NCBI GenBank assembly: GCA_012033255.1
Contig: JAAUSF010000039.1
Coordinates: 1-40,597 of the forward strand
Source: Cyanobacteria bacterium RU_5_0
GTDB lineage: Bacteria > Cyanobacteriota > Cyanobacteriia > Elainellales > Elainellaceae
Direction of reading: 5' to 3'
DNA length: 40,597 nt
This document shows, one piece after another, positions 1-7,671 of this stretch (positions are counted from its first letter, which is position 1; every line of letters begins with the position of its first letter). Below the pieces are notes generated by a model that ran no database searches, was not told the origin of the DNA, and saw only the letters and a list, made by a program, of their open reading frames with translations. The position numbers and the translations under genes are program-made.

Positions 1-24
1 GGCTCGAATTGCTCCCTGATGGGC

Positions 25-297
25 TCAATGGGGTCCGGCTCCGGGTAGTGCGGCAAACAACGCTGCGTCGGGAGGGGATTCAAACAGCTTCTCGATCTTG
101 GTATCGCAGGGGGTAATGCGAGGGAAGCGCACCTGCAACTGGGCAATTAAGGCGGCAACTAAACGGTGAAGCGGTTCGACAATGCCTGCATCCTCGCTCA
201 ACCCCATCCCCGGTTGAATTTGCTCAAGCCGCCGATGAAGGGGCTTTGTCTGCACAACGTGATGAGATTTGAAAAACTGCTCTAGAGTTAAAAACAA
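25..297 (-). pseudogene. IS110-family transposase remnant
   Basis: Ninety codons resembling the middle of an IS110-family transposase: a helical linker leading to the element's characteristic ALPGAGPH signature, where the C-terminal transposase_20 domain normally begins. A TGA follows that motif directly at 25-27. A plausible continuation (LSPSG...) exists only in another frame, so the copy is frameshifted or truncated. The N-terminal RuvC-like DEDD domain is absent. No coding continuation is seen to the right of 297. The family assignment rests on one motif plus general similarity. It is a dead element, one of several in the first kilobase. Confidence 0.7.
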
Positions 298-404
298 GCA
301 CCTTTCAAGTACTGGATGCTTCTGAATTTGTAAAGTTCTGGGAAAGTAGCAACAGAAGTAAAATTGAATTGGAGTAGTAGCCGAATGAGTTACGGTCTAA
401 CAAT

Positions 405-772
405 TCAAATGCAGCGGACAGACCGCAATGCTTTCTGCTGCGTTGTCAGTCCTTTGCTTAGCCCACGAATTAATGCCTGTTGCTGCAATAATCGCCGACA
501 CCGTTGATACACCACTTCCTCTACCTCATCAATCGATGCAAACGCTTGATTGACTAACGGCTCATTCACCAATGACCAGAGTTGCTCTGCTGGTTGCAAC
601 TCTGGAGAATAAGGCGGCAGAGGCAACAAGTGAATACCATCCGGCACCTGCAACTTCTCGCTGGTATGCCATCCAGCTTGATCGAGGGGCAATATCACCC
701 GTTTCTTTTCACCCAGTTTGAAATGCTCTGCAAAGTCTTTGAGCACTCGGTTGAACAACTCAGCGCTATCGG
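405..772 (-). pseudogene. IS630-family transposase C-terminal fragment
   Basis: About 120 codons matching the C-terminal half of an IS630-type DDE transposase. It contains LDQAGWHTS (second catalytic Asp region) and LPPYSPELQPAEQLW (the Pro-rich block with the catalytic Glu). The N-terminal HTH and first Asp are missing. Upstream the frame continues as SAELFNRVLKDFAEHF to about position 772, where the neighbouring IS66 frame takes over, so the piece sits inside another transposase relic. It cannot make an active enzyme alone. Confidence 0.8.
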
Positions 773-965
773 ATACAACCGGCGCTCATGTCCCTCATGT
801 CCAGGTTGCGCTCCCCGTTTCTTTTTGCCTTCCTTCTTCTCTTTGGCTTTGAAGCCTTTACCCAGGTCTTGGGATGGCGGCTTCGATGAATTCTTGCTGT
901 TTTGCTTCACCTGCTCTTTGAGCAATTGATTTTCGGCTTTTATTTCCTCGTACAAGTCTAAATTA
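765..965 (-). pseudogene. IS66-family transposase N-terminal fragment
   Basis: About 60 codons of the N-terminal region of an IS66-type transposase: a coiled-coil start (EIKAENQLLKEQVKQ), the SKNSSKPPSQD block, and the basic KKKRGAQPGHEGHERRLYP segment typical of IS66 TnpC/DUF6444 heads. After RRLYP similarity stops, because the sequence switches to the IS630 tail in a different frame near 770. The left end near 965 lacks a proper start (only TTG), so both ends are truncated. Confidence 0.8.
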
Positions 966-1122
966 AAGTGTTACCTCAAATACAAACGCGATCGAATGAA
1001 TCCCCTTATATCGAATAAGTTCATTGAACTGAGGATTTGTTAAAAGGATGTTTGAAAACTAATCGGAATTCATCTTCGCGGCTTCAGTAGAGCAGTAGAC
1101 CCTGAACAAAATCAACCTGGAA

Positions 1123-2292
1123 ATGGATCGTATGGACAACTTGAAAATAGTGGTGATTGGTGCAGGTATTGGCGGTTTAACCGCAGGCATCGCGTTGACA
1201 CAAGCAGGCTATGAAGTCGAGATTTACGATCGCGTTAGAGAACTGCGTCCGGTTGGAGCCGGAATTTCGCTTTGGCCAAATGGAGTGAAAGTCTTGAACC
1301 GCTTAGGTTTAGGAGATAGGATGGCAAAAATTGGCGGCATCATGAACCGCATGGAGTATCGCACTAAAACAGGCGAACTGCTTAACACCATTGATTTGAT
1401 GCCACTCATTCATGAAGTCGGTCAACGTCCTTATCCGGTTGCTCGGCGAGACTTGCAGATGATGTTGCTGGAGGCATTTCCAGGCGAAGTAAAGTTAGAT
1501 CACAAGTGCATTGGCGTAGAAGAGGATGACACTGGAGTCACAGCATTCTTCGAGAACGGACACAAGGCACGAGGCGATCTATTGGTAGCGGCGGATGGGA
1601 TTCGATCGATTCTGCGAACTTATGTTTTAGGCGAAGAGATAGAACCACAATATGGCGGCTACATCAACTGGAACGGACTCGTTCCAGCGGACGAAGAATT
1701 GGCTCCTCAAGATCACTGGGTCATCTATGTCGGAGATCACAAACGAGCCTCAATGATGCCTGTGGCGGGCGATCGCTTCTATTTCTTCTTTGATGTTCCT
1801 CTATTTAAAGGCATCCCTGCCAATCCCGATACCTACAAAACTGAACTGAAGGAACATTTTGCTGGTTGGGCAAAGCCTATACAAACGCTGATTGAATGCT
1901 TTGATCCCTATGCCGTCGCCCGTCCCGAAATTCATGATGTCGGTCCGATCGATCGCTATGTTAAGGGTCGAGTTGCGCTCTTGGGTGATTCGGCTCATGC
2001 AACATGCCCTGACATGGGACAAGGCGGCTGTCAGGCAATGGAAGATAGCCTGGTGCTGACCAACTACCTGATGACTACCAATTTAGGCGTAGAATATGCC
2101 CTCAAGCGATACGAAATGGAGCGTACTGAACGGGCGAATGCTGTTGTTCAAAAGGCACGAAAACGAGCAGAGCAGATTCACGGCAAAGATCCCACTGTGA
2201 CTCAACAGTGGTATGACCAACTTGCGATCGAGAAGCCAACCGATGTCACTAATGCAATCACAAAAGTGATTACAGCAGGACCACTCCATTAA
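1123..2292 (+). CDS. hpxO: FAD-dependent urate hydroxylase
   Basis: Flavoprotein monooxygenase of 389 residues, predicted to oxidise urate to 5-hydroxyisourate using NAD(P)H and O2. The FAD Rossmann motif GAGIGGL is at residues 13-19, a D-G motif (AADGIR) near 157-161, and the GDSAH...PDMGQGGCQAMED motif around 285-308. The sequence resembles Klebsiella HpxO over its whole length, including NWNGL, FYFFFDVP and the ARKR..IHGKD tail. Arg208 and Tyr220 align with the substrate-contacting Arg/Tyr pair I recall for HpxO (spacing 12 in both). uraH and uraD follow on the same strand, which supports urate over other aromatic substrates. The start is either 1123 or the ATG at 1132; neither has a strong ribosome site. 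Some other FAD monooxygenase role is the main alternative. Confidence 0.88.
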   Translation: MDRMDNLKIVVIGAGIGGLTAGIALTQAGYEVEIYDRVRELRPVGAGISLWPNGVKVLNRLGLGDRMAKIGGIMNRMEYRTKTGELLNTIDLMPLIHEVGQRPYPVARRDLQMMLLEAFPGEVKLDHKCIGVEEDDTGVTAFFENGHKARGDLLVAADGIRSILRTYVLGEEIEPQYGGYINWNGLVPADEELAPQDHWVIYVGDHKRASMMPVAGDRFYFFFDVPLFKGIPANPDTYKTELKEHFAGWAKPIQTLIECFDPYAVARPEIHDVGPIDRYVKGRVALLGDSAHATCPDMGQGGCQAMEDSLVLTNYLMTTNLGVEYALKRYEMERTERANAVVQKARKRAEQIHGKDPTVTQQWYDQLAIEKPTDVTNAITKVITAGPLH

Positions 2293-2326
2293 CGATCGCA
2301 AATACAATAACTCTAAGTAAACATCT

Positions 2327-2450
2327 ACCTGTAAATTTTTCGTTGATATTGTAATCCGTAGGAACCGACCGACGTGTTTGTCCTCTGCCAGGGCAATCAC
2401 GCAGGAATTTCCCCTACACCATGCCATCCATCAGCAGAAAATTTACAGGT
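2327..2450. repeat. Inverted-repeat-flanked miniature element
   Basis: A 124-base non-coding insert between hpxO and uraH. It begins ACCTGTAAATTTTT and ends AAAATTTACAGGT, near-perfect terminal inverted repeats. The interior has no ORF. Its right half resembles the spacer at 22200-22318 (shared GCAGG..TT.CCCCTACACCA.GCCATCCA). This is consistent with a MITE-like dispersed repeat. Target duplication is not obvious. Confidence 0.55.
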
Positions 2451-2484
2451 GGAAAATGTTAAATCACCAAGACTCTAAGCGTCA

Positions 2485-2847
2485 ATGACAGGTAAACTTA
2501 CCACTCATGTCCTAGATACAGTTCGAGGGTGTCCTGCCGCCGGAATGACGATTGAACTCTGGTCGATCGACTCTCAATATGGTGAGAAAACATTGCTAAA
2601 AGCAATTATCACTAATGCAGATGGACGAACGGACGACCCCGTATTAGTTGATGAAGCATTCAAAGTCGGAATTTACGAACTCGTGTTCGTTGTCGATCGC
2701 TACTTTGCTCAATATCTTCATCTTCTGCCGAATCCACCTTTTCTCGATCGCATTCCCATTCGCTTTGGAATTGCCGACCTAAATGCCCATTATCATGTGC
2801 CACTTTTGGCTTCACCGTGGGCATACAGCACCTATCGTGGCAGCTAA
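2485..2847 (+). CDS. uraH: 5-hydroxyisourate hydrolase (transthyretin-like)
   Basis: Transthyretin-like protein of 120 residues, the usual size for a bacterial HIU hydrolase. It hydrolyses 5-hydroxyisourate, the product of HpxO, to OHCU in the cytoplasm; there is no signal peptide. Diagnostic residues are visible: TTHVLDT with His8, GRTD with Arg48, HYHVPLLASPW with His102/His104, and the C-terminal YRGS (117-120) that separates the enzyme from vertebrate transthyretin. It lies 192 bases after hpxO (a repeat sits in the gap) and 13 bases before uraD, so uraH and uraD are probably co-transcribed. The ribosome binding site is weak. Confidence 0.95.
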   Translation: MTGKLTTHVLDTVRGCPAAGMTIELWSIDSQYGEKTLLKAIITNADGRTDDPVLVDEAFKVGIYELVFVVDRYFAQYLHLLPNPPFLDRIPIRFGIADLNAHYHVPLLASPWAYSTYRGS

Positions 2848-2860
2848 GCCAATCACTACA

Positions 2861-3400
2861 ATGGCACATACCATTTCTGAACTCAATCAAATGAGTCAAT
2901 CCACATTTGTCGAGATTGCCGGAGCGATTTTTGAGGATACGCCTGCGATCGCGGCTCAAGCTTGGACAAACCGCCCTTTTGTTGATGTTGATGACCTACA
3001 CCAAAAAATGGTGGAGGTGGTCAATCATTTGAATCCAGCTGAACAACTCGCTCTGATTTGTGCCCATCCAGACTTGGGTAGCCGCGCAAAAATGGCAGAA
3101 GCTTCCGTGAAAGAACAAGCGGGAGTTGGACTCGATCGACTCACACCCCAAGAATACGATCGCGTTCAATCTTTGAATCAGTCTTATCGAGTTAAATTTG
3201 GGTTTCCTTTCATTGTGGCTGTCAAAAATTATACTAAAGATAGCATTTTGGCAGCGTTTGAACATCGTTTGCAAAATTCTGTAGAGACGGAAAAACAACA
3301 GGCACTTGCTGAAATCGCTGAAATCGCCAAATTTCGATTGATGAATTTGGTCGCGATCGATGATCGATCAAGCTACACTAACCGATTTTTAGAAGGATGA
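2861..3400 (+). CDS. uraD: OHCU decarboxylase
   Basis: Protein of 179 residues from the ATG at 2861 (MAHTISELNQ). It decarboxylates 2-oxo-4-hydroxy-4-carboxy-5-ureidoimidazoline to S-allantoin, the last step of the uricolytic pathway. Family marks include the CAHPDLGSRAKMAEAS block with catalytic His69, the EQAGVGLD..L stretch, and SYRVKFGFPFIVAVKNYTKDSI. The frame is open upstream to 2783, but that extension overlaps uraH and has no similarity, so the ATG 13 bases after the uraH stop is preferred. No allantoinase or urate transporter is visible nearby. Confidence 0.93.
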   Translation: MAHTISELNQMSQSTFVEIAGAIFEDTPAIAAQAWTNRPFVDVDDLHQKMVEVVNHLNPAEQLALICAHPDLGSRAKMAEASVKEQAGVGLDRLTPQEYDRVQSLNQSYRVKFGFPFIVAVKNYTKDSILAAFEHRLQNSVETEKQQALAEIAEIAKFRLMNLVAIDDRSSYTNRFLEG

Positions 3401-3419
3401 ATTTTGGGGCATTTGATTT

Positions 3420-3737
3420 TGTCAAAAATTGGCATCGGTATTGAGTGGAGGAAAATTAGCCCGATTGGCACTGGCAATGATCAGCATCTCAGAACTCGAT
3501 CTGCTGATTCTTGATGAACCAACGAACAATTTGGATAGTCCGACCGTTGAGCAGATGATAGACGCGGTGAATGAATACCACGGTGCGCTATGGGTGATTT
3601 CTCATGATCTAGATTTTCTCAGCCGGGTCAATATCACAAAAGCGTTTAGGCTATACGATCGCGCCTTAAAAAGGATGACCCATCTACCGAATCAACCCGA
3701 ACAGTACTATGATGAGTTACTTCATGTCACAGCGTAA
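3420..3737 (+). pseudogene. ABC-F ATPase C-terminal remnant
   Basis: About 100 codons of the end of an ABC-F type (non-membrane, ribosome-associated) ATPase. It has the ABC signature LSGGK, Walker B LLILDEPTNNLD and the H-loop WVISHDLDFL. Walker A and the entire first ATPase domain are missing, and no good start or ribosome site precedes the fragment; the only initiator is a TTG at 3429. The tail after the H-loop is degenerate compared with intact homologues. It is a truncated relic between uraD and the AAA+ gene, unlikely to be functional. Confidence 0.75.
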
Positions 3738-3765
3738 TTTCTGAACTTCTTCTTAACCCGACTTC

Positions 3766-5076
3766 ATGAACACCAAACAACTGATCCGCGATGCTCTCAA
3801 TTTGCCAACTACAGCGATCGCTTATCACATCAGCCAACTGCTTACCACATTCTATCCTGAGAAAGGCAGGATTGAGAGTAACGATTGTGCCTTCAATCTG
3901 GAATCGTATGCCCATGCCAATCTCTGCTCGCTCCAGTTAAACGGCTCAATTCACAATCAATTGACGACTTACTGGAACAGTTCTGTAAACGCACCTTACC
4001 CAATGATCGAGAATGCCTGGGTTGAAGTGATTTGGCATGATCAGAAACTAGAAGTGTTGCAGATGAATTGGGCCGCAAGCATGGGGCAAGTTCGTTACTA
4101 CTGGATTATGGCAGATACGATGGCGATCGCCCAGTCTTTCTTCGCGGCAGTTTGCGAGTGGAATACCGAAATTCGAGATGAAGTTTTAGTGTTTGAAGAG
4201 GGGACTTGGGTAAAAAATTCGGAATTGTTTCATGCTATTCAGGGATCAAGTTTTGATACCTTGATCCTGCAAGGAACATTAAAGCAAGAGATTCAATCAG
4301 ATCTGGAAAATTTTTTCAATTCTCATGCTATTTATCAAGACTATAACATTCCCTGGAAACGAGGAATTTTATTTATCGGACCTCCGGGAAATGGTAAAAC
4401 TCACACTGTCAAGGCGCTAATCAATAGCTTAAAAAGACCGTGTTTGTATGTAAAAAGCTTTCGATCGCATTTCAACACCGAAAGCGAGAGTATCCGTCGA
4501 GTCTTTCATCGAGCCAGGGAATCAGCACCCTGCATTCTAGTTCTAGAAGATCTGGATTCGTTGCTAAATCGGGAGAATCGCTCCTTCTTTCTGAATGAAT
4601 TAGACGGGTTTGCCATTAATGAGGGAATCCTGACTATTGCCACAACCAACTATCCAGAAAGATTAGATCCAGCCATTCTAGATCGTCCGAGCCGATTCGA
4701 TCGCAAATATCACTTTGAGTTACCGGAAATTTTAGAGCGATCGGCATACATTCAAAGCTGGAACTCTAAACTAAAATCGGCTATGCAACTGTCTGAAACT
4801 GGCATTCAACAGGTGGCTGAAAACACCATTGGATTTTCGTTTGCCTACTTGAAAGAACTATTTCTTTCCTCAACAATGGCTTGGGTGCAAACCATGACCT
4901 CAGGGAGCATGGATCAGGTGATGCGATCGCAAGCCAAGACGCTGCATGAACAGATGCAAAGTGCCCCTGTGGAATCAGAATTGACAGGAGCCGATCGATC
5001 AGATGCATCCGCAACGGAAATGGCAACTATTATGCAAACGATCGCCTGGGTAGACCATTATCAAGACCACCATTAG
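3766..5076 (+). CDS. AAA+ ATPase of unknown role
   Basis: Single-AAA+ domain protein of 436 residues. Residues 1-190 form an N-terminal region I do not recognise. Walker A GPPGNGKT is at 205-212; Walker B (CILVLEDLDSLL) is near 256-267, with Glu-Asp order as in BCS1-like and related AAA proteins; sensor 1 ATTNYPERLD is near 291; the arginine-finger region DRPSRFDRKYHF follows. The C-terminal ~90 residues are helical and polar. No membrane segments or peptidase domain, so remodelling or chaperone activity is likely but the substrate is unknown. It starts 28 bases after the ABC-F remnant. A link to urate catabolism cannot be argued beyond adjacency. Confidence 0.82.
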   Translation: MNTKQLIRDALNLPTTAIAYHISQLLTTFYPEKGRIESNDCAFNLESYAHANLCSLQLNGSIHNQLTTYWNSSVNAPYPMIENAWVEVIWHDQKLEVLQMNWAASMGQVRYYWIMADTMAIAQSFFAAVCEWNTEIRDEVLVFEEGTWVKNSELFHAIQGSSFDTLILQGTLKQEIQSDLENFFNSHAIYQDYNIPWKRGILFIGPPGNGKTHTVKALINSLKRPCLYVKSFRSHFNTESESIRRVFHRARESAPCILVLEDLDSLLNRENRSFFLNELDGFAINEGILTIATTNYPERLDPAILDRPSRFDRKYHFELPEILERSAYIQSWNSKLKSAMQLSETGIQQVAENTIGFSFAYLKELFLSSTMAWVQTMTSGSMDQVMRSQAKTLHEQMQSAPVESELTGADRSDASATEMATIMQTIAWVDHYQDHH

Positions 5077-5192
5077 TGATAACATTCGCTTGAATAATTT
5101 TCTATGTACGGTCGAACCGTTGTTCGCCCCCACGCATGATTCAACTTGAACCACTCAAATTTTAGATTGACTTTGTGTGGATTAGATGGCTT

Positions 5193-5214
5193 ATCTGTCC
5201 ACAATCTGTCCACA
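5193..5214 (+). promoter_or_regulatory. Pho-box-like tandem 11-bp repeat
   Basis: Two perfect copies of ATCTGTCCACA lie head to tail, so CTGTC recurs at an 11-base interval, one helical turn. This is the geometry of direct-repeat half-sites bound by OmpR/PhoB-type regulators. The site ends 63 bases before the preferred start of a gene encoding an OmpR-type winged-helix regulator, so autoregulation is possible. If translation began at TTG 5146 the repeat would be coding; an ATG at 5218 would leave it just upstream. Confidence 0.4.
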
Positions 5215-5277
5215 ATAATGAGTAAGCAGGGTGCTGTTCCATTTCCAAAAGAACAGCTTAGTGTTCAGAGCAGGATA

Positions 5278-7413
5278 ATGAGAATCTTACTCATCGAAGA
5301 CGACGAAATTCTCATCGATGTCTTGGTGAAAGCGCTTACTAGTCAGCATCACGTCGTAGACATCGCTGAAGACGGACAAATGGGATGGGAATATGCCCAA
5401 GATGCCACCTATGACTTGATTTTGATGGATGTTGGCTTGCCAAAGCTAGACGGCATCACCCTATGTCAACGGTTGCGATCGAACGGCCATAGCACACCAA
5501 TCCTACTGATTACAGCCAAAGAAGCCAGTGGCGATCGAATTCGAGGACTTGACGCTGGAGCCGACGACTACTTGATTAAACCCCTCGATTTAGCAGAATT
5601 GCAAGCACGAGTCCGGGCACTTCTCCGTCGCGGCGAAACGTCCCGTACTCCCGTGCTAGAGTTTGGCACATTGCAACTTGATCCAGCTAGCTGCCAAGTC
5701 ATGTTTGCCAATAAACCGCTCACCCTGACTCCCAAAGAATATAGCTTGCTAGAGCTATTTCTTCGTAATCCAACACGAGTCTTTAGTCGCGGCAACATCA
5801 TCGAACACCTCTGGACATACGACGATCCGCCTCAAGAAGAAAGCGTCAAAGCTCACATCAAAGGACTTCGTCAAAAACTAAAAAACGCTGGAGCCGTCGA
5901 TTGGATTGAGAACGTTTATGGGTTAGGCTATCGCTTGAACCAACACTGCGCGGTCACAATGGCAACGACAGCAACGCATGAAGGAACGGATGTAACGGGT
6001 AAAGCTGGAATAGATAAAGCCGCAGATGGAATGGGCAAAGCAACCCTCACATCTGTTACACCATCTGCTTCTTCATCCGCTACGCCCGTTACACCATCCG
6101 TTGCCACCACGGTTGAGCAGCAGTTCAATCAAGTGATGGGAGAAATGTGGCAACGCTATCAGGGTTTGATGACTCAACGGATGTCAGTTCTACATGAAGC
6201 CGCGACAGCCACTCAAACTGGCGTCCTATCCTTCGAGTTGCGTCAGTCTGCGGCTCAGGCGGCTCACAAGCTGGCAGGCGTGTTAGGGATGTTTGAGTTG
6301 GCACAAGGAACAGACCTTTCTCGTGACATTGAGCGAATTTTATTAGAAAAGGTGGATTTATCACCTGAACAACAGAAAAACCTGCTCTCTCTGATCCAAG
6401 AACTCGATCGCCTGCTCACACTTGCTCAGGCGAACCAATCCACCTCGACTGCTGCCTCAGAACAGAATTCGGAACAGAATACTGACGCTCCTGTATTCAA
6501 GTCGGTTGAGGGAGAGCAACAGCCAGAAGTCCTCTCTTCCCAACTCTTGCAACGAGCAGGTGCATTGAAAGTAAATGTGTTAGTCGTTGATGATGATCCG
6601 ATTGTGTTGGCGGCATTGCATCCCATGTTGGAACCTTGGGGAATTCGGATGACGGGTTTGGATGATCCATTGCGCTTCTGGGACGTACTCAATGCGGAAA
6701 TGCCAGATTTGCTGATTCTGGATGTGGAGATGCCTCAAATGAATGGGATTGAACTCTGTCAAGCTGTTCGAGCAGACTCCACGTGGCAAGGATTACCGAT
6801 TCTGTTTCTCACCGTTCATCAAGATTTGCAAACGATTCAGCAGGTGTTTGCGGCTGGGGCAGATGATTACGTGACGAAACCTGTGGTGGGAGTGGAACTG
6901 CTGACTCGGATGATCAGTCGACTGGAGCGGATTCGCTTGCTCCAAACGCTTTCAACCAAAGATCCGTTTACTGGATTGTTGAATCAGCCTCAGTCTAGCC
7001 GATATTTGGAGTCGCTGCTCCAGCAGGCAGAAGCCGATGGCAAGCCGATGACGATCGCCGTTTTGAGGATGCTGGAGTTGCCGCAAATCAATATCCAATA
7101 TGGTCATACGATCGGCAATCAGGTGTTGCAACAATGGGGACGCTTGTTTCAAGCCACATTTCGAGATAATGCCGTATTGGGATATTGGGGAAACGGAGAA
7201 TTTGTAGTCGGGATGGAGGTGACAAAAGCAGAGATAGATGATCGCCTTTCGCCTCTCCTAACCAGTCTACGTCAGCAAATTTTCACGGCTACTGAGGGCG
7301 ATCGGTTTCAGGTCATGGGTCGATGTGCGATCGTCGAATATCCCACGGATGGCAGCACCCTCCAGGCACTTTACCAGGCGGCTAGCCAATTGAATCTCCC
7401 GTATCTAGCATAA
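5278..7413 (+). CDS. Multidomain response regulator REC-wHTH-Hpt-REC-GGDEF
   Basis: Response regulator of 711 residues. REC1 at ~1-120 has acidic IEDDE and phospho-acceptor Asp51 (LILMDVGLP). An OmpR/PhoB winged helix at ~130-222 has LTPKEYSLLELFLRNP and a VYGLGYRL end. An Ala/Thr linker leads to an Hpt-like helical domain (~285-385) with His330 in AAQAAHKLAG. REC2 at ~420-540 has VVDDDP and Asp482 (LILDVEMPQMNG). The C-terminal ~165 residues are GGDEF-like, but the active loop reads YWGNGEF, so diguanylate cyclase activity is doubtful. The ATG at 5278 starts REC1 exactly and follows AGCAGG; the frame is open upstream to 5146. The hybrid kinase downstream on the same strand is the probable partner. 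Confidence 0.9.
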   Translation: MRILLIEDDEILIDVLVKALTSQHHVVDIAEDGQMGWEYAQDATYDLILMDVGLPKLDGITLCQRLRSNGHSTPILLITAKEASGDRIRGLDAGADDYLIKPLDLAELQARVRALLRRGETSRTPVLEFGTLQLDPASCQVMFANKPLTLTPKEYSLLELFLRNPTRVFSRGNIIEHLWTYDDPPQEESVKAHIKGLRQKLKNAGAVDWIENVYGLGYRLNQHCAVTMATTATHEGTDVTGKAGIDKAADGMGKATLTSVTPSASSSATPVTPSVATTVEQQFNQVMGEMWQRYQGLMTQRMSVLHEAATATQTGVLSFELRQSAAQAAHKLAGVLGMFELAQGTDLSRDIERILLEKVDLSPEQQKNLLSLIQELDRLLTLAQANQSTSTAASEQNSEQNTDAPVFKSVEGEQQPEVLSSQLLQRAGALKVNVLVVDDDPIVLAALHPMLEPWGIRMTGLDDPLRFWDVLNAEMPDLLILDVEMPQMNGIELCQAVRADSTWQGLPILFLTVHQDLQTIQQVFAAGADDYVTKPVVGVELLTRMISRLERIRLLQTLSTKDPFTGLLNQPQSSRYLESLLQQAEADGKPMTIAVLRMLELPQINIQYGHTIGNQVLQQWGRLFQATFRDNAVLGYWGNGEFVVGMEVTKAEIDDRLSPLLTSLRQQIFTATEGDRFQVMGRCAIVEYPTDGSTLQALYQAASQLNLPYLA

Positions 7414-7473
7414 TTCCCCTAGTGCTTTGTCAAGCCAGATTTGATGGGTAATGGGGGGGTGGGGGCGTTGCAC

Positions 7474-7492
7474 GCAGGGGTGAAACCCCTGC
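7474..7492. repeat. GC-rich hairpin in spacer
   Basis: Perfect inverted repeat GCAGGGGT-GAA-ACCCCTGC (8-bp stem, 3-base loop) in the 258-base spacer between the response regulator and the hybrid kinase, preceded by a run of Gs. No U-tract follows, so it is a weak candidate for an intrinsic terminator and more like the palindromic spacer repeats common in cyanobacteria. A comparable GC-rich palindrome lies at 28585-28610. Confidence 0.45.
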
Positions 7493-7671
7493 ACCCCGCA
7501 AAACAAAAATGACAGACTCCCAGAGATTACCTCGGTTTGTAAGCAAAATTCAAAATGTTGCTTCCGTCTTCTACTCGCTGACTCTCGCTTGAACCGGATA
7601 CAATTCGTCTTAAAGAGTAATTTTTAAATTGCTAATGTATAGCTGATAGCTTCTTACTCTGGACGTTGGCA

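Noticed and set aside
2783..2860. Longer start for uraD
   Set aside because: Would overlap uraH by 65 bases and add residues that are merely a frame-shifted read of uraH's C-terminus.
3429..3737. ABC-F fragment as a functional small ATPase
   Set aside because: It has no Walker A and no start region; LSGG and Walker B alone cannot hydrolyse ATP.
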